Assembly: GCA_948567375.1 (NCBI GenBank)
Contig: OX419759.1
Span: 46,849,493-46,913,492 of the forward strand
Source: Lunularia cruciata
Taxonomy: Eukaryota; Streptophyta; Marchantiopsida; Lunulariales; Lunulariaceae
Length of the DNA: 64,000 bases
Reading direction: 5' to 3'
A program made the translations under genes and the position numbers. The notes under the pieces are model-generated. The model was not told where the DNA came from, ran no database searches, and worked only from the letters and a program-made list of their open reading frames with translations. Within the stretch, counting starts at the first letter, position 1; the number at the start of each line of letters is the position of its first letter. Shown one piece after another: positions 34,711-43,493 of this stretch.

Positions 34711-36612
34711 TGTGGTACCCATATTTTTCATTTTGGACGAGTTTTGAAGAAGAAATGCCTTGCCGAAACCAAATGGAGAAAAAATGAGTGGAAACTTGTG
34801 TTTTGATCAAGTCAAGGAAGTCACTTTTGTATAAGAGGAAGAAGGTCTTGGACTGGATCAGACCCAAAGAAGCTTACTTCGTGTCAGAGGAGGGAAAAAC
34901 TCAAATCAGACGCCGAAGGAGGGTTTCTTTGCATCGGAATGAAGGTTATAGGTTAGGATTCTTGCGAGGGCCATATCTCAGTGACGACAAGTCCAAATCA
35001 AGCGTGCTATATTTCGTTGGAAGCGTTTCGTTCAGAACTTTCCATTGCTACCAAAATCGCAAAGTTTGAAGATTTTTAGAAGAAGTAACAAGCATTTGAA
35101 GTTTTTGGAGTATATATACTTCGGGTTACTGTCTTCGGGTCAATGTGACTTCTGACTTTGTACTTCGGACTTCAGGTTTATATGACTTTGGGTCATGAGG
35201 CTTTGCCTCAAGAAATACATAATTCAACTTTAGGAAGTCGGACTTCAGAGTGCAGTGAAGGTGACTTTGGGAGTTTTGCCCGAGGGATCAGAGGAAGTTA
35301 GAGTAGAGAAAGAAGATAGTTAGGATACCCATGACTTCAATTTCAGTTTTGATTGAAGATGGAACATGAATTGAAGGAGAAGTAGCAGTAGTGAATTAAC
35401 CCAAAATACAAGATCAGACTATAAGTGTCTTTGGGCCTGTTACATGAGTGATTAGGGGAAAGTGGGTTACAAATTGAAGGTGTATATAGTGTATTCATGC
35501 TTTCAATTATAATTCTTGATGATGACACAATAGAATTAGCAAAGGAATTGATAGTAGTTAGACCCGAAGTAAGAGAGATAGGAAGGCAAGTGTCTTCAGA
35601 TTTGACATTTGACACTTTAGAGAACAGTGGGTCAGGAGATAGAGATTTAGAAGGATTACTTGTGATAGGAATTGTAGATCAAGAAGGAGAAGTATTAGAA
35701 TTAGTGGAGGAATTAGGAGTTGTGAAACCCAAGGACAGAGTAGTAAGAAGTGAAATTACTTCGGGTTCGGGTTTGAAAGCCAAGGAAGAAGTAGACATCG
35801 GATCGGATTAGAAACCGATTTGAGATTTTAATAGGCAGATATGAAGAGGTGCATTATCATTTTAGATCTGGAGGTTTGTAGAGTCATTAGGAAGAGGTGC
35901 ATTAGGAAGATAACTGTCAATTTGTTCACTATTTAAGAGTGGCATTTGCAGTTTTATGTTGTTCAGTGCTCATAATTTCTAAGCAGCACTACTTCACAGC
36001 GAAGTGATGTGAAGTAGTGCTCGTCACTTGAGCTTGATTCCGAGTATCAACTTTGTGTTTGTGTTTGTGAGTGTTTGGAGAAATTTGAAGTGCAAGTAAG
36101 TGGGCTTGTTGGATGTTGGATTCCACAACCTTGATCTTCATTCTGTGTGTTGGATCCTGAGTGAAATGCAATCGAAGCAATGCCTTGACAAATCTGGGAG
36201 GAATTGTAGTGTTGGTAGTATTCTGTATTTGTGAGTGCAATGCAAAGGTGATGTGAAGCAATTTCAATTGAGGAAGTTGTGCCTTCAGTGGAGGGGTGGA
36301 ACACAATTCTGAGGCAAAGTTGTTTTGCAGTAAAGTGCCGTTTTTGAGAGAGCCTAAATCATCACAATCAAGATTGTTTGGAAAGATTTGATGGAGTTGT
36401 GATTAAGGAGTGTGAATTTGTGACAAGACTATGAGTCAGTGCTTGTTACTCTCTTCTGGGTGTGGTTTCTACTTGAGAGATTAAAGACACAACCAAGAAG
36501 AACTACATCGTTACTGTTTGCTTCGTATTTAGATATTTCTGACTTGTATCTCTGCAGGAACAAACTTTACTTACCCGATTACCGCAAAAGTGATATTTGC
36601 CGGGTTGTCACA
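34711..36612 (+). mobile_element. Element C3, internally deleted unit
   Basis: Starts TGTGGTACCC and ends CCGGGTTGTCACA, with perfect 5-bp duplications CATTT (34706-34710, 36613-36617). Only 1.9 kb long. The 5' non-coding part is joined to the last ~100 codons of the ORF; the N-terminal domain and coiled coil are missing. It interrupts element E between gag and protease. Confidence 0.9.
35497..35811 (+). pseudogene. C3 ORF, C-terminal tail only
   Basis: 104 open codons ending AKEEVDIGSD, the conserved C-terminus of the C protein (compare 22960-22979, 58550-58571). Contains SSDLTFDTLENSGSGDRDLE. Because the rest of the protein is deleted, this is a remnant even though it is open. Confidence 0.65.
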
Positions 36613-37198
36613 CATTTGTAGTGCCCCAAAGAGTGTTAGAGATTGTGGAAGGTTGACCTATCTACCCATCTCTCCTCTTTGTGGGTCCAATGCCATTGAT
36701 GCTTCTTTAGGCTTTGGAGCACATACTGCACTCCTAGTCACTACGTTAGAGTTATCTACTTGTGTTGCTTTGCACATGAAATCCAAAGCATCTCTATTAC
36801 CAACATATGAGATAGAAGCCTTGGCACCCAAATTTGATCTCTTCTAAGCTATGGTCATGCTAGCCAATCTTTGTTCCAACTGCTCAATTTGAGTAGCCAT
36901 GGTTGTATTGAAAGTAAAGGCATGTATTGCCCTCCTACCAAGTGTGGATCCTCTACTACCACCTCTACCACCTCATCCTCCTTGACTTGGAGCTCCTCTA
37001 CCACCTACCATAGTAGCCCTACCACTCCGTAACTCTAGGTGTAGGTCAAAGCATTGGCCAATAGTGTGACCAAATCTGTGCAATGCTCACACTATCTTTG
37101 TATTGGCTATGATGCATTGGAGGTATCAAGTCCATTGCCCTAAGTGCACTCTCTCTTGTGGTGAGGTCCATCACAAGTCCAACAAGCAACACCACCAC
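36613..37198 (-). pseudogene. Element E gag fragment with CCHC knuckle
   Basis: The minus strand reads CWTCDGPHHKREC (37183-37145), a retrotransposon nucleocapsid knuckle. A Gly/Arg-rich stretch (VGGRGAPSQGG, GGRGGSRGS) and MATQIEQLEQRLASMTIA follow. The part before the knuckle is cut off by C4 at 37199. The order on the minus strand is then C3, protease, A3, methyltransferase, RT. Confidence 0.65.
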
Positions 37199-39388
37199 TG
37201 TGAGAACCCGGCAAATATCACTTTTGCGGTAATCGGGTAAGTAAAGTTTGTTCCTGTAGGGATACGAGTCAAAATTGGTCAAATACAAAGCAGACAATAA
37301 CAATGTAGTTCTTTTTGAGTTCTTCTTTAGTCTCTTGGGTAGAAACCACACCCAAAAGAGAATAACAAGCACTGACTCGCAATCTTGTCACAAATTAACA
37401 CTCCTTAATCACAACTCCATCAAATCTTTCCAAACAATCTTGATTGTGATGATTCAAGCTCTCCTAAAAATGGCACTTCACTACAAAATAACTTTACCTT
37501 AGAATTGTGTTCCACCCTTCTACTGAAGGCACAACTTCCTCGATCAAAATTGCTTCACATCAACTTCGCACTACACTCACAAATGTAGAATACTACCAAC
37601 ACTACAATTCCTCTCATATCTGTCAAGGCATTGCTTCAATTGCACTTCATTCAGGATCAAACACACAAAGTGAAGATCAAGGCTGTGGAAGCCAACATCC
37701 AACAAGCACACTGACTTGCACTTTGAATTTCTCCAAACACTCACAAACACAATTACAACGTTGATACTCGGAATCAAGCTTAAGCAACGAGCACTGCTTC
37801 ACAGCACTTTGCTTTATCTATTCTTAGAATTATGAGCACTAAACAACAATTCTCTACAAATGCCGCTCTTAAGTAGTGAATCAATCAACAGTTCTAACAA
37901 CTATACCGTTCTACAACAACTTTTCCAACCTGCAGATCCGAAATAACAATGCACCTCTTCATATCTGCCTCTTCAAATCTCAAAACTGTTTTTAATCCAA
38001 TCCGATGTCTACTTCGTCATTGGTTTTCAAACCCGAACCCGTAGTAACTTTACTTCCTACTATTTTGTCTTCGGGTTTCACAACTTCTAATTCTTCTACC
38101 AAATCCAACAATTCTCTTTCTTGATCTGAAATTACACTAGTGGGTAACCCTTCTAAACTTTCATCTCTCGACCCACTCTTCTCCAATGTCTCCGATTGTA
38201 ACTCCAAAGACATTTGTACTCCTATGTTATTGACTTTGGGTTTGGCTCTAACCTCCTTCCAAAGTTTTTTTATCTCCAACTTTACTAAGTTTAATCTAAT
38301 TGCAATATTATCTTCTACCTCTAATATCTTTCTATCTACACAAGTCCTGAGACTTATCAGCAGCGCATTCAAATTGGTATCTTTCGCCTGTCTTTGCCTC
38401 GTCTCCTGCACCAACAATTTCAACTCCTGCAACCTTGTCTCTTCAATTCAAACACTGGCCTCTGTACTCAACATTGCGTTCATCCTGAGTACAATCTCCT
38501 TCAACAACTCCAATCGCATTTTTCTTTCTCGCTCTCGATCTGCAAGCCAATCCTCCCTGTACATCGCCAACTTTGCTTCGAACTCGGCTTTCACCGTTTC
38601 CTTCTCCTTCTCCTTCTGTACAATCTTCTCCTCCTGATTACAAACTAACTCTCATAATCTTTCTTCTTCCCTATATCGTGCTGCTAACTCTCTTTGCTAG
38701 AGTTGCTTCTTCTCTTCTACACTCTCCATCACCCTATTGAGCTCTTGTTCCTTCGCTGCTACCCTTGCCATAGCATAGATAAGTTCTACTCTTGAATCAG
38801 CAAATTGCTGCTTCAAAATCTCATATTCTGCTACTTGCCTTTCCCTTGCTATGTCACTCTTCTTAACAAGCTCCTCTTGATATCTCACTTCTCTCTTCAG
38901 GTCTTCAATTACCTGAGTCTTCACTACTACCTCCACTCGTAGTACTTCGCTTTCCTCCTCACCTCGGGTTATGATTTTCTTCAACTCCGAGTTCTCTTCT
39001 TCTAATCGCGCTAATACCTGCAACACAATCTTCACTTATGGACAAGATGACTGCATTTCCTTCTTCTTGTGCTCCAATTTCATCAGCAGTGGACACACAA
39101 CATCCCGTAGGTACTCTACTCCATCACTCGCTACTACCTCCTCTTGCGTAGCAACCTCTCTTCTCACTTCTTGTTTGCCCGATACTCGCCTTCATCTTTG
39201 CAGTCTTTGTATCGGAACTGACGCCTCGCTTCCTGAGCTTTCATTCTCTTCTTCTTTTACTTTACTCGGACCTGCATCACACTTCGCCTTGCATCTTGAG
39301 CAAACTCCCCTTTGAACTGTGATATTCTTCTCTTTGGCCTCGGGTATCTCATCCTCCAACCTTGTGTTGTCCTTGGCCTCAGTCTTTG
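37199..39388 (-). mobile_element. Element C4, 3' part (5' half missing)
   Basis: On the plus strand starts TGTGAGAACCCGGC, the complement of the C 3' end, and follows the C unit inward until about the acidic linker of the ORF (39388). There the sequence switches abruptly to the 5' end of another C unit (C5), which inserted into it. The remaining half of C4 is not in the window. Left flank ACCAC (37194-37198); its partner is not visible. Confidence 0.85.
37992..39360 (-). pseudogene. C4 coiled-coil protein, C-terminal two thirds
   Basis: Minus-strand frames 38697-39035 (VLARLEEENSELKKIITRGE, then ELNRVMESVEEKKQL) and 37992-38432 (ELKLLVQETRQRQAKDTNLN ... DEVDIGLD) match the C2 and C6 proteins closely. 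Stops separate the pieces (for example 38695 and 38435). Only coiled coil and tail are present. Confidence 0.7.
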
Positions 39389-39629
39389 TGTGGTACCCAC
39401 ATTTTTGTTTTTTTATGGTTAGTAGTGTTTAAGAGACGAAGTAAGCACTAAAAGTCGAATTGCGGACAAAGAATGGACGGAAGTAACTTTGGAGGAAATC
39501 TGAAGAAGATGACATCTGATCTGATGATGGAGGTACTTGAAAGAGGAGTACGTCGGAAAAAGTCCAAAGATCACCATCTTTGGGTTGGAAGACGCACGAA
39601 AGACGAAGACCTTCTAATAACCTCTATAC
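39389..39629 (+). mobile_element. Element C5, 5' end fragment
   Basis: TGTGGTACCCACATTTTTG onward matches the first 240 bp of C7 (60477-60700) and of C1. It is inserted in C4 (preceding 5 bp CTTTG) and is cut at 39629 by family A LTR sequence. Its continuation is not found on the far side of A2. Confidence 0.85.
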
Positions 39630-39966
39630 TGTAACATCCATTTGTGCATGTGGTATTGTGATATTTAGCTTGGTATTACAAGTATTTAAGAGATATTATT
39701 TATATAGAGATAAAGGATGGTTCTATATTAATCATGGTTAGCTAAAGTTAGTCATAGCTAAGATAGAGGGGACCTTACTTTAGAGGAAGTAGAAAAGATG
39801 AGCACCACTATTTTGGATTTTAGTATATTGACTTGGTATTATTCCTAGGTGTTTGGCTTTGAGGAAAGAGTTGAGAACTCTTGGGCCCGCAAGCCTTTTT
39901 GTTTTGGATTCTTCTTTAGTCCAAGGATAGCCCATGTGAAGGAATCCTTGACTTAGTGGTTGGGTC
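39630..39966 (+). repeat. Extra partial A LTR unit 1
   Basis: The first 337 bp of the A LTR (TGTAACATCC ... TGGTTGGGTC), followed at once by a second LTR start. Ends at exactly the same LTR position as unit 2. Confidence 0.92.
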
Positions 39967-40308
39967 TGTAACACCTATTTGTGCATGTGTGTGGTATTGT
40001 GATATTTAGCTTGGTATTACAAGTACTTAAGAGATATTATTTATATAGAGATAAAGGATGGTTCTATATTAGTCATGGTTAGCTAAAGTTTGTCATAGCT
40101 AAGATAGAGGGGACTTTACTTTAGAGGAAGTAGAAAAGATGAGCACCACTATTTTGGATTTTAGTGTGTTGACTTGGTATTATTCTCAGGTGTTTGGCTT
40201 TGAGGAAAGAGTTGAGAACTCTTGGGCCCGCAAGCCTTTTTGTTTTGGATTCTTCTTTAGTCCAAGGATAGCCCATGTGAAGGAATCCTTGACTTAGTGG
40301 TTGGGTCT
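39967..40308 (+). repeat. Extra partial A LTR unit 2
   Basis: The first 342 bp of the A LTR again, ending ...TGGTTGGGTC and followed by the complete 5' LTR of A2. Units 1 and 2 make a tandem array absent from the A2 3' LTR. Confidence 0.92.
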
Positions 40309-40984
40309 GTAACACCCATTTGTGCATGTGTGTGGTATTGTGATATTTAGCTTGGTATTACAAGTACTTAAGAGATATTATTTATATAGAGATAAAGGAT
40401 GGTTCTATATTAGTCATGGTAAGCTTAAGTTAGTCATAGCTAAGATAGATGGGACCTTACTTTAGAGGAAGTAGAAAAGATGAGCACCACTATTTTGGAT
40501 TTTAGTGTGTTGATTTGGTATTATTCCTAGGTGTTTGGCTTTGGGGAAAGAGTTGAGAACTCTTGGGCCCGCAAGCCTTTTTGTTTTGGATTCTTCTTTA
40601 GTCCAAGGAAAGCCCATGTGAAGGAATCCTTGCTTTAGTGGTTGGGTCAAGATAAGGGGAATATGCCCATGTGAATGGATATTCCTTTCTACTTTTTGAC
40701 TTTACTTGACTTTTAGTCTAGTAACTTGAGTTACTACGATAATTAGTAACTTTGGTTCGTAACTATTTCACAAGTATATAAACAAGGGGTGAGGAGGTAC
40801 TCATCATCCTTTCATTTGCAACTATCTCTCTCTCATTGAGTTCTCTAGTGAGCAATGTCTTGAGTCTTGGAGTGTTAGCCTTGGAGGAGTATGATGGAGT
40901 TGGGGTTCCTTGCCTTCTTAGTCCATGGTGCGCTACCATAATAGCCATCAGAGGTTCATCCTGAGTGAGAGACAGGCCGGCTCA
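40309..40984 (+). repeat. Element A2 5' LTR
   Basis: 676 bp, TGTAACACCC ... GGCCGGCTCA. Differs from the 3' LTR (46989-47692) by few substitutions, a gap of about 12 bp near 40657 and lack of the 16-bp duplication near 47570. TATATAAA at 40775-40782. Confidence 0.93.
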
Positions 40985-40990
40985 TATTTT

Positions 40991-41008
40991 TGGTTCCGTT
41001 GCCGGGAC
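40991..41008 (+). promoter_or_regulatory. Element A2 primer binding site
   Basis: TGGTTCCGTTGCCGGGAC, six bases after the LTR. It resembles the TGGCGCCGTTGCCGGGGA site of Athila-like elements (aspartate tRNA type) with a few mismatches. The spacing fits a minus-strand primer site. Confidence 0.7.
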
Positions 41009-41846
41009 CTCTCTAGAAGGCAAGATAATGTTCCGCGTCCAATTCTACATTAGGCAGAAGGAGGCTATGAGAGCTCACTTGGAGAGAACATTAGGAGAGG
41101 AGAGTGCTGAACTTATGTTAGAGAACCAAGATTCATTTGTATACCCTGTAGTTCATTATGATGTCTTTGAGGTGATTTTGTACATCTTGTACACATGAGA
41201 GGAATTGGAGAGATTGTGTGAGGTGGATTGCAGATTTTGGGGATTAAGGTGATTTTGGGCAAAATCTCAAGTTTGAGATCTGGACTTGAGATTTCTACAC
41301 ATGATAGCTTGGGTTATCTTTCAGTTAACACACTTGAAATTATTGAGAGAGCTTCTATGCGCACTGGGCTAGAATTTTTGAAAGTTGATAGGGTAAAGTG
41401 CTCCCGCAAGTGCATGCTCTCTGGAAAATTGTACAGAGTCTGCCATTTCTTCAATTTTTAGTGAATTGTCCTGAAAATTTCCAAGCAAATTCAGTGCATT
41501 TTATCCTACCTGCTGCAACAAAAATTAGAGAGAGGTCGTTTTTGCGCAGGGCGTTATGAGTTTTTGAAGTGAGGGGGGTGGTTTTCAGACCAAATCTGAA
41601 ATATGGGTGCTGAATAGAAAGATGTCTAGGCCAAATGGCTCAATGGAAAGATCTGAAATTTTGCAGGGAGGGACGCCCTGGAGTTGTGATCAAGTGTGGA
41701 AAATTTCAAAGGACTGTGACATATTGATTGGGAGATTGGAGTGACATTGTGAAGAAGGGTCAATTCTGCAGAGTGGAGATCTCATGCATGAGAAGTTTGA
41801 GATCAACAAAAAGCATGTTTGAGTGTTTAGATTCATCTTGGGGAAC
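41009..41846 (+). other. Element A2 leader with small ORFs
   Basis: Contains two short open frames of unknown meaning: 41028-41198 (56 codons, MFRVQFYIRQKEAMRAHLER) and 41228-41461 (77 codons). The A1 counterparts are not open, so coding is unproven. Otherwise untranslated leader. Confidence 0.4.
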
Positions 41847-42320
41847 ATGGAGGGTCATCAAGAGTGGAAATTGAGATTATGCAAGGTTCCCCAAGGGTTT
41901 GAGGTGATTGTAGGGGTGGATTTGAGGAAAAGAGAGTTTACAATAGAATTTGAAGAGAGTGTTGAGAGGATCCAAAAACCTACACCTCTTGGAGGAAAGA
42001 GTGAGTCTAAGTGCTTTCTATGTGGAGAGAAGGGACATAAGGCAAGTTCATGTCCATTGACCTTTGAGAGCAAGAGATTGAGGGAAAGGAGAGGCTTACT
42101 TGACTTGGGTTTGCATGTTGGACCTTCTTCACCAAGATTGGGAGGGAGAAGATCTAAGACCAAGGAGTTGTGTGAGGTTTGTGGAGTTGAAGGACTTCCA
42201 AAAGGACATGAGTGTAGTGGAGTAAAAGCACTTTTGGAAACTTTGGTGAAGGATCTTAGAGAGAGTCTTAGTACAGCTACAGAAATACTACCACCTTCAT
42301 CAGCTAGTTCTCAAGATTAG
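41847..42320 (+). CDS. Element A2 upstream zinc-knuckle ORF
   Basis: 157 codons from ATG 41847, wholly separate from and upstream of gag. An N-terminal ~55 residues (VPQGFEVIVGVDLRKREFTI) precede a CCHC knuckle CFLCGEKGHKASSC and a basic stretch (RLGGRRSKTKE). A second Cys/His cluster CEVCGVEGLPKGHEC follows, then a C-terminal helix (VKALLETLVKDLRESL). A broken homologue occupies the same place in A1. Gag has its own knuckle, so this element would encode two nucleic-acid-binding proteins. The function is inferred only from the knuckle; it could be a captured sequence or an accessory gene. Confidence 0.65.
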   Translation: MEGHQEWKLRLCKVPQGFEVIVGVDLRKREFTIEFEESVERIQKPTPLGGKSESKCFLCGEKGHKASSCPLTFESKRLRERRGLLDLGLHVGPSSPRLGGRRSKTKELCEVCGVEGLPKGHECSGVKALLETLVKDLRESLSTATEILPPSSASSQD

Positions 42321-42554
42321 TGATGGAGATAATCTTTCAACTTATGGATAAACTATCCATGAGAGTTAGATTAATATGCACTCTAGGATTTGATGTTGCT
42401 ATAGAAATCTTGGAGTACCTTGAACATTTTTTGTTCCCTAGAGTGGATTATTCTCAAATGGTGTTAGTCATGTATATACTCTACTAGTAATAGAGTGAGA
42501 AGAAAGGAAAGAGAAAAAAAAATTGAGAGAAAAGAAAGATAGTGAGGGGTTAAG

Positions 42555-43493
42555 ATGGGGAAAATTCCGGTTTTCTTTGGCAAGGATGGAGAAGATGTGG
42601 AGGCCTTTGTGAGAGACTTCAAGAGAGCTTGCATAGGAAACAATGAGAGGAGGAAGAATGAGTGGGCCTCATTATTACCAGATTTCTTTGAGGATGCAGC
42701 ACTTACATGGTATGAGGCAGAATACCAAAAGAGAGAGAGGAGAGAGGGGGAAGAGGAGTCTTGGGAGACTTTGACTTCAGCACTCATTGAGAACTTTCTT
42801 CCTGATGAGAGTGATGAGAGATTGATGAGTGAGGTTACATTTCTCAAGCAAGGAGATGGAGAGAAAGTGAGGATCTATGTGGAAAGAGTGGAAAAGTTGG
42901 AGTCCAGATTTCGCATAGTGTTGAGGAAGGGTGGGGATGATGTGGAGACTACAATGATTGGCATGGGGGCCATGCTCACCAAGAATTTTGTGGGAGGATT
43001 GAGACCACAAATTAGAAGCAAGGTGAGATATGAGAAACCTTCTTCCAAGGTTGAAGCTATCAAGATCGCAATTCGTATGGAGGAGAGTTTGGAAGGAGAT
43101 GAGAGTGATTTGGTGGTGAAGGAGGTTGTGCGTCCTCCTCAAGGCTACAAGTATGGTGGAACTTCTGATACTTTGGTGACAAGGGTTGCACCACAAGTAG
43201 TAGTTGCTCCAGTTCTTGCACCTCCACCAAAAGATCCACTCCAAACCATCACAGAACAACTTGCAGATCTCAAGATCAATGTGGTGCAACTATGGGAGAA
43301 GAGAGAGGTGGATCAGAATGTAGGGAGAGGGCCTAGAAGTTATAGAAACAATCCATATAGAGGAGGCCAACCAGCCAACAATTTCAATGATAGAAATTGT
43401 TTTGGTTGTGGAGGAAGAGGCCATATCCAAAGGAATTGCCCAAATTCCACTTACCATGGAGGAAGGGGTTATGAGGGAGCCAATAGAGGGTAA
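42555..43493 (+). CDS. gag: Element A2 gag
   Basis: 312 codons from ATG 42555 (MGKIPVFFGKDGEDVEAFVR). Retrotransposon gag core (LTWYEAEYQKRERR, TSALIENFLPDE, KVRIYVERVEKLESRFRI, NFVGGLRPQIRSKV) and knuckle CFGCGGRGHIQRNC near residues 282-295. It ends at TAA 43491-43493, in the same frame as pol. The matching codon in A1 is CAA, so the ancestral element probably had a single gag-pol frame and this stop is a C-to-T lesion or an acquired separator. Confidence 0.9.
   Translation: MGKIPVFFGKDGEDVEAFVRDFKRACIGNNERRKNEWASLLPDFFEDAALTWYEAEYQKRERREGEEESWETLTSALIENFLPDESDERLMSEVTFLKQGDGEKVRIYVERVEKLESRFRIVLRKGGDDVETTMIGMGAMLTKNFVGGLRPQIRSKVRYEKPSSKVEAIKIAIRMEESLEGDESDLVVKEVVRPPQGYKYGGTSDTLVTRVAPQVVVAPVLAPPPKDPLQTITEQLADLKINVVQLWEKREVDQNVGRGPRSYRNNPYRGGQPANNFNDRNCFGCGGRGHIQRNCPNSTYHGGRGYEGANRG

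Noticed and set aside
39630-40984. Possible CRISPR-like or satellite array
   Set aside because: The three units are pieces of the family A LTR; there are no short repeats with unique spacers and the sequence is plant nuclear.
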